A stretch of 64,000 nt of DNA from Gossypium raimondii (Eukaryota > Streptophyta > Magnoliopsida > Malvales > Malvaceae), in assembly GCF_025698545.1 (NCBI RefSeq), contig NC_068570.1:60097924-60161923 (forward strand). Direction: 5' to 3'. The position numbers and the translations under genes were made by a program. Below the pieces are notes generated by a model. The model was not told where the DNA came from. It searched no databases and was given only the letters and a program-made list of their open reading frames with translations. The first letter of the stretch is position 1. Every line of letters begins with the position of its first letter. Shown piece by piece: positions 1-11,900 of this stretch.

Positions 1-239
1 AAATGCCATTGTGATTGGTTAATTGCATTGCGGTCTCGATATACCGAAGATGTCCATCAATGGGTAGAAAATATAGCTAACCAAAGAAGTCAAATCATAG
101 ATATTTTGGCACAAATCAATGGCAGCTTCTTCGGTAAAAATACCAGATGCTCATGTATCAGAAGTCAGATTGTATTTTATCTCCTTCACTTGAAAAATGA
201 ACAAATTAATCCCTATATATTAGAGTAAAGAGCAAACTT

Positions 240-495
240 GTCTTTTCTATTAAAAATTTCATCCATTTCTACTGTTAAAAACTGCCTTGGCTGATAGAAT
301 AACCAGGCAATTCACGCCACGTGTACCTCATTTTGACATACAAGGTTTAGTTTTAACAGTAGAAATGAATGAAATTTTTAACAAGAGAACCAATTTGCTC
401 TTTAATCTAACGTATAGGAACTACTTTGTCCATTTTTTGAGTAGAGAGGACAAAATACCATCCGACTACTAATACAAAGGCCTCCATGGTACTTT
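240..495. repeat. MITE remnant, family with (A)GTACCATGGAGGCC ends
   Basis: Inverted arms: a stretch reading AAAATTTCATCCATTTCTAC near 249-270 faces its complement near 360-380. The right end closes with CCTCCATGGTACTTTTACCC near 480-499. The same family recurs at 17217-17385, 27815-27985, 49127-49290 and 61543-61911. Confidence 0.6.
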
Positions 496-1348
496 TACCC
501 AGCTTCTTCTGCTGCTAATGACTATATAAAGGACTCTACCTTTTGAGTGTTTCCCTAACAAATAAAGCAAAAACGGGTTTAAAGAGATGTGTATTGGTAT
601 GGGTTTTGTGTGTTGTTATTGCTTTAACTTTCCCTTTTAATGGAAGATCAAGAGAATTATGGGATACTACTAGGAAAGCAGAGGCTCCTCAAACACAGTT
701 ATTTGCAACACAGACTCTCCATCAAACAGGTCAGATCTAGCTACTCCAAACACTCCCTTTTTTTCATTTGTTATTGTTAATGGCTAAAGTAATTTAGTCG
801 GAAAGAGCTAATAGTTGATTTGCCACTGGATGCCAACAGGTTCTTATCCTTGGGCTGACGGTCCGAACCACTATATGACCAGCGGAGGTCTGACAGTCTG
901 ACCGCCGATGGCTAATGGCTTAGAGTGATGAAGCAAATGCTAGCACACAAACACACACACACACACACACACAGATATACCTGGCCCTTCAAGATCTATA
1001 TATGCACAAAAGTTGTAATAAAAAAATAGAAAGAAATAAAACGAATAAGAGGTTAAAATTCAGGTTTGAACTGGTTAAAATGATATCCTTTAAAAGGTTA
1101 TTGTATTGTATTTAGTTTTGTGTTCGTAGTACTTTATAAGCATGTTTCTTCAGAATAGCAAAAATTAATACTAAGAATTAAATTGTTGAAGATAGACAAC
1201 CAGCTTCATAACAGCAAATCAGACACTTTATAAGCATTTTTTTTTCTGTCTTCACCTAAACCACATAAAAAAATTGCAAGAACTAACCTTGAAGAACCAA
1301 CAGCAAGTAACCGTATGCCAATAGTATCAGTTGATAGAATTTTGTAAA
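496..1348. other. Unassigned stretch with TATA box, short ORF and CA microsatellite
   Basis: TATATAAA at about 524-531 is followed by an ATG at 640 opening MEDQENYGILLGKQRLL and a possible CAG/GTCAG donor near 728. A CA repeat lies at about 951-973. From about 1000 to 1348 the sequence is probably the 3'UTR and downstream flank of the USP39-like gene. No downstream exon for a plus-strand gene was found. Confidence 0.3.
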
Positions 1349-4244
1349 CTACTGTTGCTGTTCGTATATCTGCATGTAAGCTTCAGACAATGCAACCATC
1401 TGAGGAAGTGTTTCAGAAACATGCAGATCCTGCATTTCATACCTGCAATACATAAAATCAGATGTATTATTCATTATTTTGTAGCGTTTCACTCACTTAA
1501 ATGCTAATTATTTAGAAAATTACCATAGTTCTTCTGATTTCCGCTGTACGAAGACCCTGTAGAACCCCTCATCAGGCTTACCATCATGAACAATATTAGC
1601 AATCAGATCATACTTGGACCGCAACTTTTCATTCTCTTTGGTCGGTGCTGGCAGAGGAATGTAGTCCTTCAACTCTAGGTTTTTCACAGGAAAGTTAACT
1701 GCAAAAGAGAAATATTCCGTATAAAGTGACAAGAACAGCAGTAGGTCTTGTGAGATGTAGTGATCACGTTCCAGAGATCGATAAAACAAATATCCAATAA
1801 CATAACTGATAAAACTAACCCAATGTTGGATTCTTTTCTCTGAAGAAATTATTCTTAGTAAAGCGGCTCATGCGAACTATCAAGTACTGTGGCAATCTGG
1901 TGACACGGTATCTCATCCTCGCTGGAGGACGAACAGTGGTCGTTACAGTCTCACCATCAAACTTCTTCAATATATTGAACAAAGGAACCTAAAGAAAATT
2001 CAGAAATAAAATTAACCTCGATACACTAAAAGCAATCAGAAATCATAAATTCCCTAGTTGGTTTTCCACTCCAAGTTTATTTCATAACAGCATTTTCCTT
2101 CTTTCTGTCTGATCAACAGAACAAACACAAAATATTTAAAGACCATTATCGATGTCAAAGGCATCCATAACTTCCCTTGCCATTCATTGGTCCCCCCTAG
2201 TTCATTGTCATCTAAACTTAAAAGATTCCATGCATGAACCCAAAAAAAGGAGTTTATATAAAATACCTGAGGTATTATATTTTTCTCCATCACATCTTTG
2301 AAAAGAGGTGGTTCTGGCAAATCCAATCCAAGCATCAGAAAAGGCATTCTGTAAGTTTCGGTACCAATATTATTATTCTCAGTTGCACCATCCATAATCT
2401 TCAGAGCTCCATTGTGTTCCCCACCACCTTCTTTTCTCTCACTAATAGCTTTGTTCTGCGTCTCTTTTACAACCTCCAGTTCCCCCTAATAATACCGGAA
2501 TGTAAAATAAGCAGTAAGGACAATAAACTAACTTAAAACAAGATATAAAAACACAAAAGAATGACAGTAAGGTTCTAATTAGAACCTGAAAGCACTTATG
2601 GATGATGCTGCTACTTTTCTTTGAAATTCTAAGATCTGCATGCAGTGTATTAAGAAGCCATGACATAAACTCTACTGGCTCAGACTGCACACCTATTCGA
2701 AACCGTTTTTTACTGGCTTTCATAACGGCCTGTAGAAACTCGTGAGGGCTCACCTGTTTACACAAGTAATTTGAAATACCATGAATCAATGTGTTTCAAA
2801 ACAATAATCATGCAATAACATGATTATAAGTATGATTCAACCTGTCCTTTAAAGTTTCGAGCATGCCAAATCTTTCGTGTGAGCTCCCCAAATCGATGAA
2901 CAAGCTGAGATCTACAGTGCTGGTAATTTTCAGGGATGAGGAAAAAGTTCCTCAAGGGAGTAACTCTCATTAAAGATTGAATGGTGACATTGACAAAATC
3001 AGTTTTTTGAATATTATTCAATCCCACCTGAAGATATGCACAAATAATGAGATCATATCAATACAAAAGAAGGAAAAAAAATTAAAGACTTACTTAAATA
3101 TGTGCCCTTGATTTTGAGAACAAAGATGATTACCATTCCTGGAAGGTAATCTGAACCGTCAAGTGCTCTAGACCATTGCTTGTTCTTGTCAAGTTGTTCA
3201 ACTTGTTCTCTGGAAAACCTGCAAATATGGAGCCCAAGAAAAAACTGAAGTCCTCAAAAGTAAAGGCCTCTTATCACCAAAGGAAACTTTAAAATTGAAA
3301 GGAAATCTAAACAAATATCAACCACCAAAGAGTAATGTAGATAAAAAATCCTTTCAAGTTGTTAGCTAAAAGCTCTAAAGAAAACATGAACCTCGTGCAA
3401 GCTAGATAACCCATAGTAAATTACGGCACAAACTTCACGCAAGCTAGATGTTCAGAGAATGATATGATACAGTTGCACTATGCATACATATGCAGGGACA
3501 AAGTAAACTGAAGGGAGGATAAGAATAAAGGGAAAAAGGGGAGGAGCAAGTAAAAGCAATGAGATATGAGCAAACCTTGGGTTTAGAACATATCGTATAT
3601 CATCTAATGACGGGTCATTAATTTCATATCCATCAGGGAGACAATACACCTTCTCAGTTCGAAGATTGATATAGACATGATGTCCTGCTTCGAGACTATG
3701 AGTGTAAGCATGGGACTTCTTCCCTCTTCCTTGGTAATACTTCCCACATACCAGACATGCATACACATTCAAATTTGACAAAGAGACCGAACAAAACCTC
3801 TCAAAATCAAAATCTAGCACCTATAGAACAGGACAGAATAATCATTTTAAAAGATCTTAAAAGAAAAATAAAACCAAGTAATTGACAATTCCAATACCCA
3901 CTCAAATATCAACATTTAAAGTCATTTACCTGTCGGTTAACAGTATCAAGGTAAGGGCAGTCTCTTCGTACTTCAACCTGGCGATTTGATTTGTCTAAAA
4001 TTGATCCTCTCCCATATGGATCATCGTCATCGTCATCATCATCATCTTCTTCTTCAGTTTCAACCCTTCGGCCAACTTCTTCTGCCCCACCACTGTGATC
4101 CAATACCCTCCTTTCATCATCTTCATCATCATTGTAAGGCACAAGCGGTTCTTCAGCAGGTGAAGAAGGAGAATCCACAATCCTCCGCCGTCTTGAGTCT
4201 CGTTCCTCATCTACGCTATCACCATCTTTCCTGCTTCTTCTCAT
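1349..4244 (-). CDS. USP39/Sad1-like U4/U6.U5 tri-snRNP-associated protein 2
   Basis: Splicing factor of the USP39/Sad1 family, which helps keep the U4/U6.U5 tri-snRNP assembled in the nucleus. Nine exons read on the minus strand: 4244-3930, 3820-3576, 3218-3134, 3027-2842, 2753-2586, 2485-2267, 1988-1820, 1698-1524 and 1442-1349. They total 1656 nt, 551 residues, close to the size I recall for Arabidopsis At4g22350. The N-terminus is arginine/serine-rich followed by an acidic run of nine aspartates. A ZnF-UBP domain follows (CLVCGKYY, HAYTHS, GHHVYINL), then a USP fold. The USP catalytic box reads GLNNIQKTDFVNV, so the cysteine of active deubiquitinases is replaced. The histidine region (GFYRVFV) also lacks the usual GHY. 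This fits the known inactive status of the family. The start is the ATG opening MRRSRKDGD. The last exon ends IYEQQQ-stop. Confidence 0.95.
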
Positions 4245-4841
4245 CTTTGTTTCCCTCTACTTCACTCTTTCAGTTTCAGCTAATAAAACCCATTTCATCA
4301 AAAAAATTAAATTTTATTAGGTTGCGTTAAGGAATTCAGATTTCAAAACATGCATTTGAATTTAAAAATACTATAAATTGTGTAATAAAACAAATGTAAA
4401 TGTAATATATTCATGATTATTTTTCAAATTCAAAAGATGGATTTCTTATATAACTAATTACTAGTGAATTGAAATGGCTTAATTTTTGAATTTTACTTAA
4501 TTATGCATAATGTATGCATTTCATCCTCACAATTTACATAGCAAATGAAATCAAAATACAAATTTCCAGATTCAAACTTCCATACCAAGCATTAGGATCG
4601 TCTGTTGCATTTACTTACCCAATATAAATGAAAAAAGAACATAAAACTGTTCTTCTAAAAATTCATAGCCAATAATCTAGGGTTCTTCTCGAGTAGCAAA
4701 AATTTATAGTAGCAAAATAACGAAACTTGGAGGTGCTTTTTTTTTTAATTCGTGAATTAATTTATATGATTTAAATCAGGAAACGATAAAAGGAAGAGAT
4801 GTATAAGGAGATTCGACAAGAATTATCAAGATCTTTTAGCA

Positions 4842-4875
<34 letters not shown>

Positions 4876-6466
4876 GATTAACAGAACTTAAAAAAAGAAG
4901 AAGAAGAAGAAGAAGAAGAAGCGTACCACCAAAAAGAAAAAGAGAATTAATGGCGAAGCTGATAGAGGAGTCTCTAGGCAGAGGCAAAAGCTGAAGATAA
5001 TATTCACTGCAGCAGGCCGTCGATGTATTGAGAACACAAACACAGTGACTGGAGAGGTAAGAGCCAGCACAATTTCACAATTGAAAAAAGTTTCGTTTTT
5101 GCAATCAAATAAAAAAGGGTAAACTACAACCAAGGTCATTAAACTATTAGCAAATTTATATTTTGGTCACTTAACTTCAAAAAGTCACAAAATGACTTAT
5201 TAACTTCATTTAATTTACTGAGTTATTTAAAAGTTTTTATTTAAGTTTCTTTGCTGTTAAGTTTTTTTTTTTTAATTCAACTAATGAGTTCCAAATTATT
5301 TGAATCTAAGCCAATCTGACGAGCAATACTGGAGATCGAAGGAAAAAACCTATTTGACTTTTGATCTGCATATTCGTGAAAGAGAATGGAAAAAAAAACT
5401 TTCGATAAGTATAGACAGTATGAACAAAATAACCATACAATAACAATTTTAACAACCCAATAATTTAAATAAAATATTTTAAAAAAATCAATGATCATTT
5501 TGTAATTGAAGTTATTAATAGTTGAATAACCTTGGATGTAATTTACTCAATAAAAACTAGATTTTATACTTCTATGAAAACTTAATTTTAATATAAAAAT
5601 AATTTATTGCCTCAATAAGATATGTTAATTATTTTTCATTCCATTACAAATTACGAGAAGAAGTTGATTTTTTTCTTTCATAACAAATTGACGAAAAATA
5701 TAAGGATCAAAATTGATCAAATATAACGACTAATAGCAAAATTTAACCCTTTTTTCTCTTTCTGGTGCAATATTGTCTTCCTCCGGTTGAACCCCTCATT
5801 CATTTCATTTCATTTCAAGTTTCAACCAGTAGTATAACTCCATGCTTCCCCTCAGCTAAAATTCTAGTCAGCAGAGAAAACAATAACATCTGCGGCCTAC
5901 CGGTAGTCCATGGCAAGCAGGCCACGACAGTAATAAGCCTCAATCATGAGGTATTAATCCGAAGTCTAACAATGAAATCAAAGCTTAATTATGGTGAAAT
6001 AACTAGCATGGCCCTACATCCCACATCAAGCTCCATAAGCAACCGAGGGTCAAAGGCCGAAACCATAAACAAGTCTGACAATTAAACAGACAGTGCAAAA
6101 GTATCGATTTAAGCAAGATTTACAGCATGTTCAGAAACAATCACTTTAGCTATGCTCGAGTAAATAGATACAACGGTCAAAGAGAATCATAAGTAAAATA
6201 GTGCTAAATTTCAGCATGTCTTGCACAACTGAAACAAGTCTGTCGTTATGTTCTAGTTTATGTAAATATGTCGAAAGAACGAACAAATTTATTTTCCATA
6301 CCATGAATGTTGTAAAGAGAAGACACATGTAAATTTTAACTAACATCTCATTCATTAACTTTCACAAAGGTATTTCTGAATACTACGGGTCAAATGCAAT
6401 AATCATCGACCACACATGTTAACATAAAGAACAAAAAAAGGTTATGTCCAAACCTGCCATATAATT
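4245..6466. other. Intergenic region with microsatellites and one MITE
   Basis: It contains an (AAT)n run at about 4846-4872 and an (AAG)n run at about 4900-4921, both next to the 5' side of the USP39-like gene. A GGGTAAA-family MITE lies at 5117-5548. The rest, up to the 3' end of the gene at 6467, shows no gene I can support. Confidence 0.5.
5117..5548. repeat. MITE, GGGTAAATT family
   Basis: It starts GGGTAAACTACA and ends TGTAATTTACTC, with long inverted arms (CATTAAACTATTAGC against TTAATAGTTGAATAA). The internal region matches the other copies in this window. Confidence 0.65.
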
Positions 6467-8814
6467 TCAATTGCTTCCCCATTTTCTCAAAACACTCTCT
6501 TTAGCAGAAACTTGAACATATGCTTCATTGTTTACCGTATTGCTAGAATCAACAGGACCATTTCCTAGGATTTTTGATGTTACATAGGAGAATCCGTCTC
6601 TGGTTCCTCGCAAAGCATAAAGCAATGGATTGAAGATGACAGCCAGCAATAGTTCCCCCTTTGCAATTACAAGATACTAGCAAATGAAACAAAGAACAAC
6701 ATTATGTGCCGGAGCAAAACCAAGTAGCAGCGTCTCTCGGAATGATGATATACAAATAACCATTTCAAAAAGGAAAAGTAAACATCGTACCATGACAATA
6801 ATACCAAGAATAGCTAGGCTTGCTTGTTGAGCTTCTTGCCAAAAATGATCGCCATTGGACCAACCAAATCTTCCACCCCATCCAAACCAACCTCCGCCAC
6901 CAGCATTATCCCCACCACCTGCTTCCTCTCTTCTTTTAATTTCTTTGTTCCACTTCTCGAATTCAGTTTTCTTTCCACCAAGTGCACTTTCTAATGCTTT
7001 TCTAGCTTGTTCCTGCAACCACACAGGAAAACTTGTTATATGGGACAAATCGCAGTCCAATTATCCAATCCAGTGTCGAGCACGATTATGGTTGTTACAG
7101 GCCAAGTTGTTGGGTCTTGGTCCAGTCTACTAAGAAGTTATGCAAGTTGATATATAACAGAGCAACAACTTGCACGATAGTCACGAAACAATTTTACTAA
7201 ATTCTACTGCCTACTCCTCCTCCCCTTTCTCCCTATCTCCTTCAATCTTTCTGAAATATCTACTTCTATAGTTTTCGGTTGGATAGTACCAAAATTAATG
7301 GCAAAGATGAGTACAATTGGGAAATATGCATCATTAAATATGTTGAGGGGAGGCCGACTCCTTCCAGAGAAGTTTGTAAAGTGTTATCCGTCTGGAACTA
7401 ACGGGCCCGTCAATGAGTCAATATTGTCCCCGGATCGGACCAGGCTTTTATCTCCCAGCCAAGCACGGTTCAACCTAGCGAAACGCTCCTGCTCTGTGAA
7501 CCCACTCCCCAAGCAGCCTCTTCAGGCACTCAAGCTCTTTGCAAAGTCAGGGGGACAAAACCCCAACCCAGACCCGGAACAATACTGACCTGTTGAGGGG
7601 TTGTTTGGCTCCACACTTCAGACTTTCCCGACGGAGTCGAACTCCACTCAACAAAACATGAAAAAAAATCATACTTTGAAGCCATTTGAACAAAGGAATT
7701 CATCAAGTAATTACATTTACTGAAAAACAAATAGGATAAACGTACAACAAATTCACATTACATAAACTACTGAAAAACCAAATAGGATTAAATGCATACA
7801 AAAAATTTACTATCAGCTACAAAACAAGATAGACGTCCATGTTCCAACCTGCCTAAACCAAAATATTTATTCATTTTGCAGCCAAAACATATGTAGTAAT
7901 CCAAAATAAAATATAGAAACAAAGGGGAAAAAAGGGATAAATGTATATAATTGTGGTGGCAAAGACAAGTCTAATTGGGAAAATGCATCATTAAACATGT
8001 TGCGGGGAGTCTGGCCAAAAAAGAAAAAAAACATGTTGTGGGGAGGCTGACTTCCTCCGGAAAAGTCTGAAGTGTCGTCTGTTCAGAACAAATGTGCCCC
8101 TCAACAGGTCAATATTGTTTGCAATTCAGACCGGAGTTTTGTCTCCCAAACACGCATGGTACAACCTAGCAAGACACTCCTACTCTGTGAACCGACGCCC
8201 CAACAGCCTCTTCAGGCCCTTGGGCTCTCCGCAATGCCCCGACCCAGCCTGGGGACAACACCGAGCTGTTGAGAGGTTGTTTGACTCCAAATGGATGACC
8301 CTTCACATAGTTTTCCCCCGAAGGAATCAACCCCCACTCAACAAAACACAAAAAGAATCATACTTCGAAGCCATCGGAACCATAGAACTCGTCAAGTAAT
8401 TACATAAACTACTGAAAAAAAAAAGGATAAACGTACAACAAATAGGATAAATGTATCCAACAAATTCATTAACTATCAGCTACAAACAGGGTAAACTTCC
8501 AAGTTCCAACCTGCCTAAAGCCCTAAACCAAAATCATTATTCATTTTGCAGCCAAAACATGTAAACATCCAGAATCAAATATAGAAACAAAAGGGATAAA
8601 TGTGTTGAATTGTGGTGGTAACTACCTCTCTGCGGTTATCTGAGAAAAGGCAACAAAATCTGCCGTTGCATTTGAGCCTGAGCACCAAAGAGCTCCAGTT
8701 TCGGCCAACATGTTGAGTGCGGGAAGCGTTGATAGACAGTAAACCAGATGATTCGGGTCGGGTCGTAAACAATGAAGATGAACCGAGAGAGTTTAGGTTT
8801 AGAACTTGCGCCAT
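6467..8814 (-). CDS. Putative plastid-targeted glycine-rich membrane protein, function unknown
   Basis: Three exons on the minus strand (8814-8626, 7012-6791, 6676-6467) join in frame to 621 nt, 206 residues. Exon 1 starts MAQVLNLNSLGSSS and is rich in Ser, Thr and Arg with few acidic residues, like a chloroplast transit peptide. Exon 2 has a charged helix (EQARKALES, KWNKEIKRREEA), a glycine/tryptophan patch (GGGGWFGWGGRFGW) and the start of a hydrophobic segment (ASLAILGIIVM). Exon 3 continues it (YLVIAKGELLLAVIFNPLLYALRG), so one or two membrane spans are likely. The protein ends LRKWGSN. I recognise it as a plausible conserved plant protein but cannot name a family or function. Intron 1 (8625-7013) is swollen by a tandem duplication carrying retroelement-like insertions. 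Confidence 0.8.
7341..7653. mobile_element. Solo-LTR-like fossil, copy 1
   Basis: About 313 bp running from TGTTGAGGGGAGG to CCACTCAACA, with the TG...CA ends and short inverted termini typical of an LTR. Flanks are AAATA and AAACA, a near-match 5 bp duplication. No internal retroelement region is present. It is a non-coding fossil of unknown family. Confidence 0.55.
7998..8343. mobile_element. Solo-LTR-like fossil, copy 2
   Basis: Counterpart of copy 1 in the second duplication unit. It runs from TGTTGCGGGG to CCACTCAACA and is flanked by AAACA on both sides, an exact 5 bp duplication. A short duplicated 5' piece lies inside its left end. Its insertion predates the tandem duplication, because both units share the flanks. 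Confidence 0.55.
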
Positions 8815-8954
8815 GGTTTTCGCATGTCCCGCTGATGATGATGCGCGCCTCTCTCTATGATAAGAGTTAGGGACCTTAGGCCATTTCCCGGTTATTGAAA
8901 GCCCAATTTGTGCAACTTTCTTTAGGCCCCATGCAAGGGAATTTTGGGCTAAGT

Positions 8955-11900
8955 CTATATCTCAGAATTGAAATTTTAATCTTTATATATAAATTTTAGC
9001 CCTAAAGTTCGCAACTAGATGCACTTTGGTACCTAAAATTTTTTAGTCTACTTTGGTCTTTAAATTTGGCAATTAAATTCATTTTGGTCCCCAGACTTGG
9101 ATTTTGTCAACATTTTGATGATGTGACCAGTGTTACTAGAATAAGTCTGTGTTTGATAGGGGAAAACCAATTCCGGAATTGGTTTTACACGTTTTCCAAT
9201 GTTTGATAGCAGGAAAATATTTTCTTTTTGTAAAACCAACTCCGCAACACGGGAAAACCTATTACAAATTTGGGGAAAATGTCTTACGCTTTTGAACTCG
9301 ATAAGACATTTTCCGGAAAATGACGCATTCTTCTCCCCTTTCCCCTTTCCCTTCCCCTACCCTTTTCCCTTCCCCTTGGGTTGGAAATCAGTTTGGTCAA
9401 GGACCTCTTCCGGTTCCTCCTTAATCCAGGTAAGGCTCCTTCTTCTTCTTCCGTTCTTCATTACTTTTTCTTCTTTTGTTCTTCATCTTCTCTTCTCAGC
9501 ATATTCTGTTTTGTTTCCTCTCTTTCTCTCTTTCTCAGGCAAATTTACCATGAATTCTTCGCTGATTCTTGGCTTAAGGCGATGGTCGTTATTTGATTTC
9601 TAACATTTTTATTTTAATGAATTATGTTGATTGTCATCAAATTGAGAGAAAGTATAGTAGCCGATAAAGATTACAGATTATCTATTGGGCTATTCGCCTC
9701 CTATTTGGGTGACTTTTCTTGCTGGATGATATTTTGGTTATATTTTGGTTATATACAGATGGTTGATTATGTCATTTAAGCATATATTCTTCATAAATCT
9801 CCCCTTGAAAAAAAAAAGAAAAAAGAACTTTCTTCTGTTCAATGGTGTTATTCAATGGCTACCTTTTTTACTATGCAGGGTGCTGTATACGCCATAGATA
9901 TGATTATGGAGCCATCATCCTACTAGGTAATCATTTTGGATTTGGTTTTAGCTATTACACAAACTTCTGAATATAAAATGCTAACATCACACAACTTAAT
10001 TTTTTTTTTTGATAAATCACACAACCTACTATCAAATGAATATACAAGGGAACATCTTTGTGGCCAATGTCTAATCCCTTACTCAAATTACCAGTGATGC
10101 CATGGACTTGTGATAGTTCACTATTTGTCTGCTAGGTGAGCAGATATGGAAGAGAGCAAAGCTCTTCCCCAAAACGTAGATGGATAGGATAAGATGTGGA
10201 CTAGGGTAATCTTTTATATGAAATAGAGTATTCATTGATGGTTTATTGCATTGCCTCTAGTGAGATTCATAGGCATCTTCACTAAATGTATATCATATGA
10301 TAACCAGTTGGGTTTGGGTTAAGTCTAGAACTGTTTTCTACTTTTTCTTTGTGCATTTTTTGGCTAGGATGAGTTGTACAGGGAAACTAAAACAAATCTT
10401 TAGCTTCTGAGAATTCCCTATTTCTTTTTCTGAAGAATTTTGTCAGCTCTACTTGATTGTACCAAAGCATCAAACTTGTATAAATATGCGAAGCAATGCC
10501 CCTAGAAATGTGCAGATGTTACTATTAGCTAGTAGTCGCACTTCCTTAGAGTCTTCTATTAGATGTTTTCGTACCAAAGTTCAAAGATAGAACGATCGAT
10601 GCCATATATTTATTTAACTAAAATATGGCTTGTGATATTTTGTCTGCATTTGAGGTAATGTTCTTAATAACATTAAGAAAATGATAGTAATTATCCCTTT
10701 CTTTTAATGCATATTTAAATGGAAATGGTTTTTGTGATCAAGATGAAAAGAATAGAGCACATCTTTCAAGTGGCTAAGGTTATCCATTAGAATGTATGGA
10801 AGTTTTAAAGGAAAGGATTAAACAAATTATACCAAATGATATAACCCCTAAATGATATAATTCAGTTTGAAATGTATGTAACATACTCTGTCAAAAGTTC
10901 TAAGAGCAAGATTGTGAGGTTCAATGAGCCTAAGTGGACAATACCTCATCAAAAGTTCTAATAGCAAGTTTGCGACTTCTTTCTTCTCTGAGAATGAGGA
11001 GTGCAGTTAAAATTGTGAATGAGAGGTTTATATTTGATCGATTTCTGTCTTTTTCTTCTATAATTTCCTGGCCTTATGATGCGGGGAACCTTATTGAACC
11101 CCATATTCTTTTAAGGAAATATAGTCATTTTTCTCATGTTGTACTAGCTGAACTGTATTGTTCTTTTATATATGTGCTGCTATAATTTTACCAGGTTGTT
11201 ATACATTATCTTAACTCACACGACTTGTACCTGATGCAAATGTCTATATATACATGGCAAACACATTCTAAACATGAAAATATGAGTTGCATTTTACTAA
11301 TATCTCTTGCGACTGGTGCCTGATGTGATGTCCATATATCCAAACATGAAAATGTTGGTTCCAATTTACATATCATGAAGATGGTAGTTATATAATTTTA
11401 CATTCATGTGTTTTGGTGTGATTGCAGATAAAGGATGGTTTCTTTGAGGGAAAGACACTGTTGTGTCTCATTATGTACGCAATGGGGAAGAGCAGATCTG
11501 TGCTCTCAAAGACATTGGTCCTAAGTAGTTTCAAATTCATTTATTGCAAATCTTAGATGGAACCATAAAAGACTTTGGCAGTACTAAATGCGGTTTTGAT
11601 GTTTTGTTTTGGGTTTGGATAGAAAAAGAGAACAACAATATAACTAGTTTCTTGTTGTGCTATGGATTGCTTTTGCTTTTCTTTTCAATAATTTTATTAT
11701 CTCGTCTTTATTTTTGTGTTGGTAACATTTAAATTATAGCTTTTAATTGCATATTACACTTGCATTAGTTACCCAATATATATTAATGTAGTAATTTAAG
11801 TTTGACATATCATTTAGTACGAGTTAATACAATATACTAGTTAAAAAAATGAAATTTTCTAATAATTACAGTATTTTTATTTTAATTTAAATCCCATGTT

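Larger units (their letters stand above)
7295..8620. repeat. Tandem duplication inside intron 1 of the plastid-protein gene
   Basis: Two copies of about 660 bp, near 7295-7960 and 7961-8620, share the same order of sequence. Each has GGCAAAGA...AATTGGGAAA, an LTR-like block, an AATCATACTT..GAAGCCAT block, and CAACCTGCCTAAA followed by ATTCATTTTGCAGCC. Copies have diverged by point changes and small indels. Both lie in the intron, so the coding exons are untouched. Confidence 0.8.

Noticed and set aside
4846-4921. AAT and AAG runs considered as possible structured elements
   Set aside because: They are simple microsatellites.
9199-9603. 134-codon plus-strand frame
   Set aside because: It lies in the transposon end and a CT-rich tract, giving a Phe/Pro/Ser-rich frame without family features.
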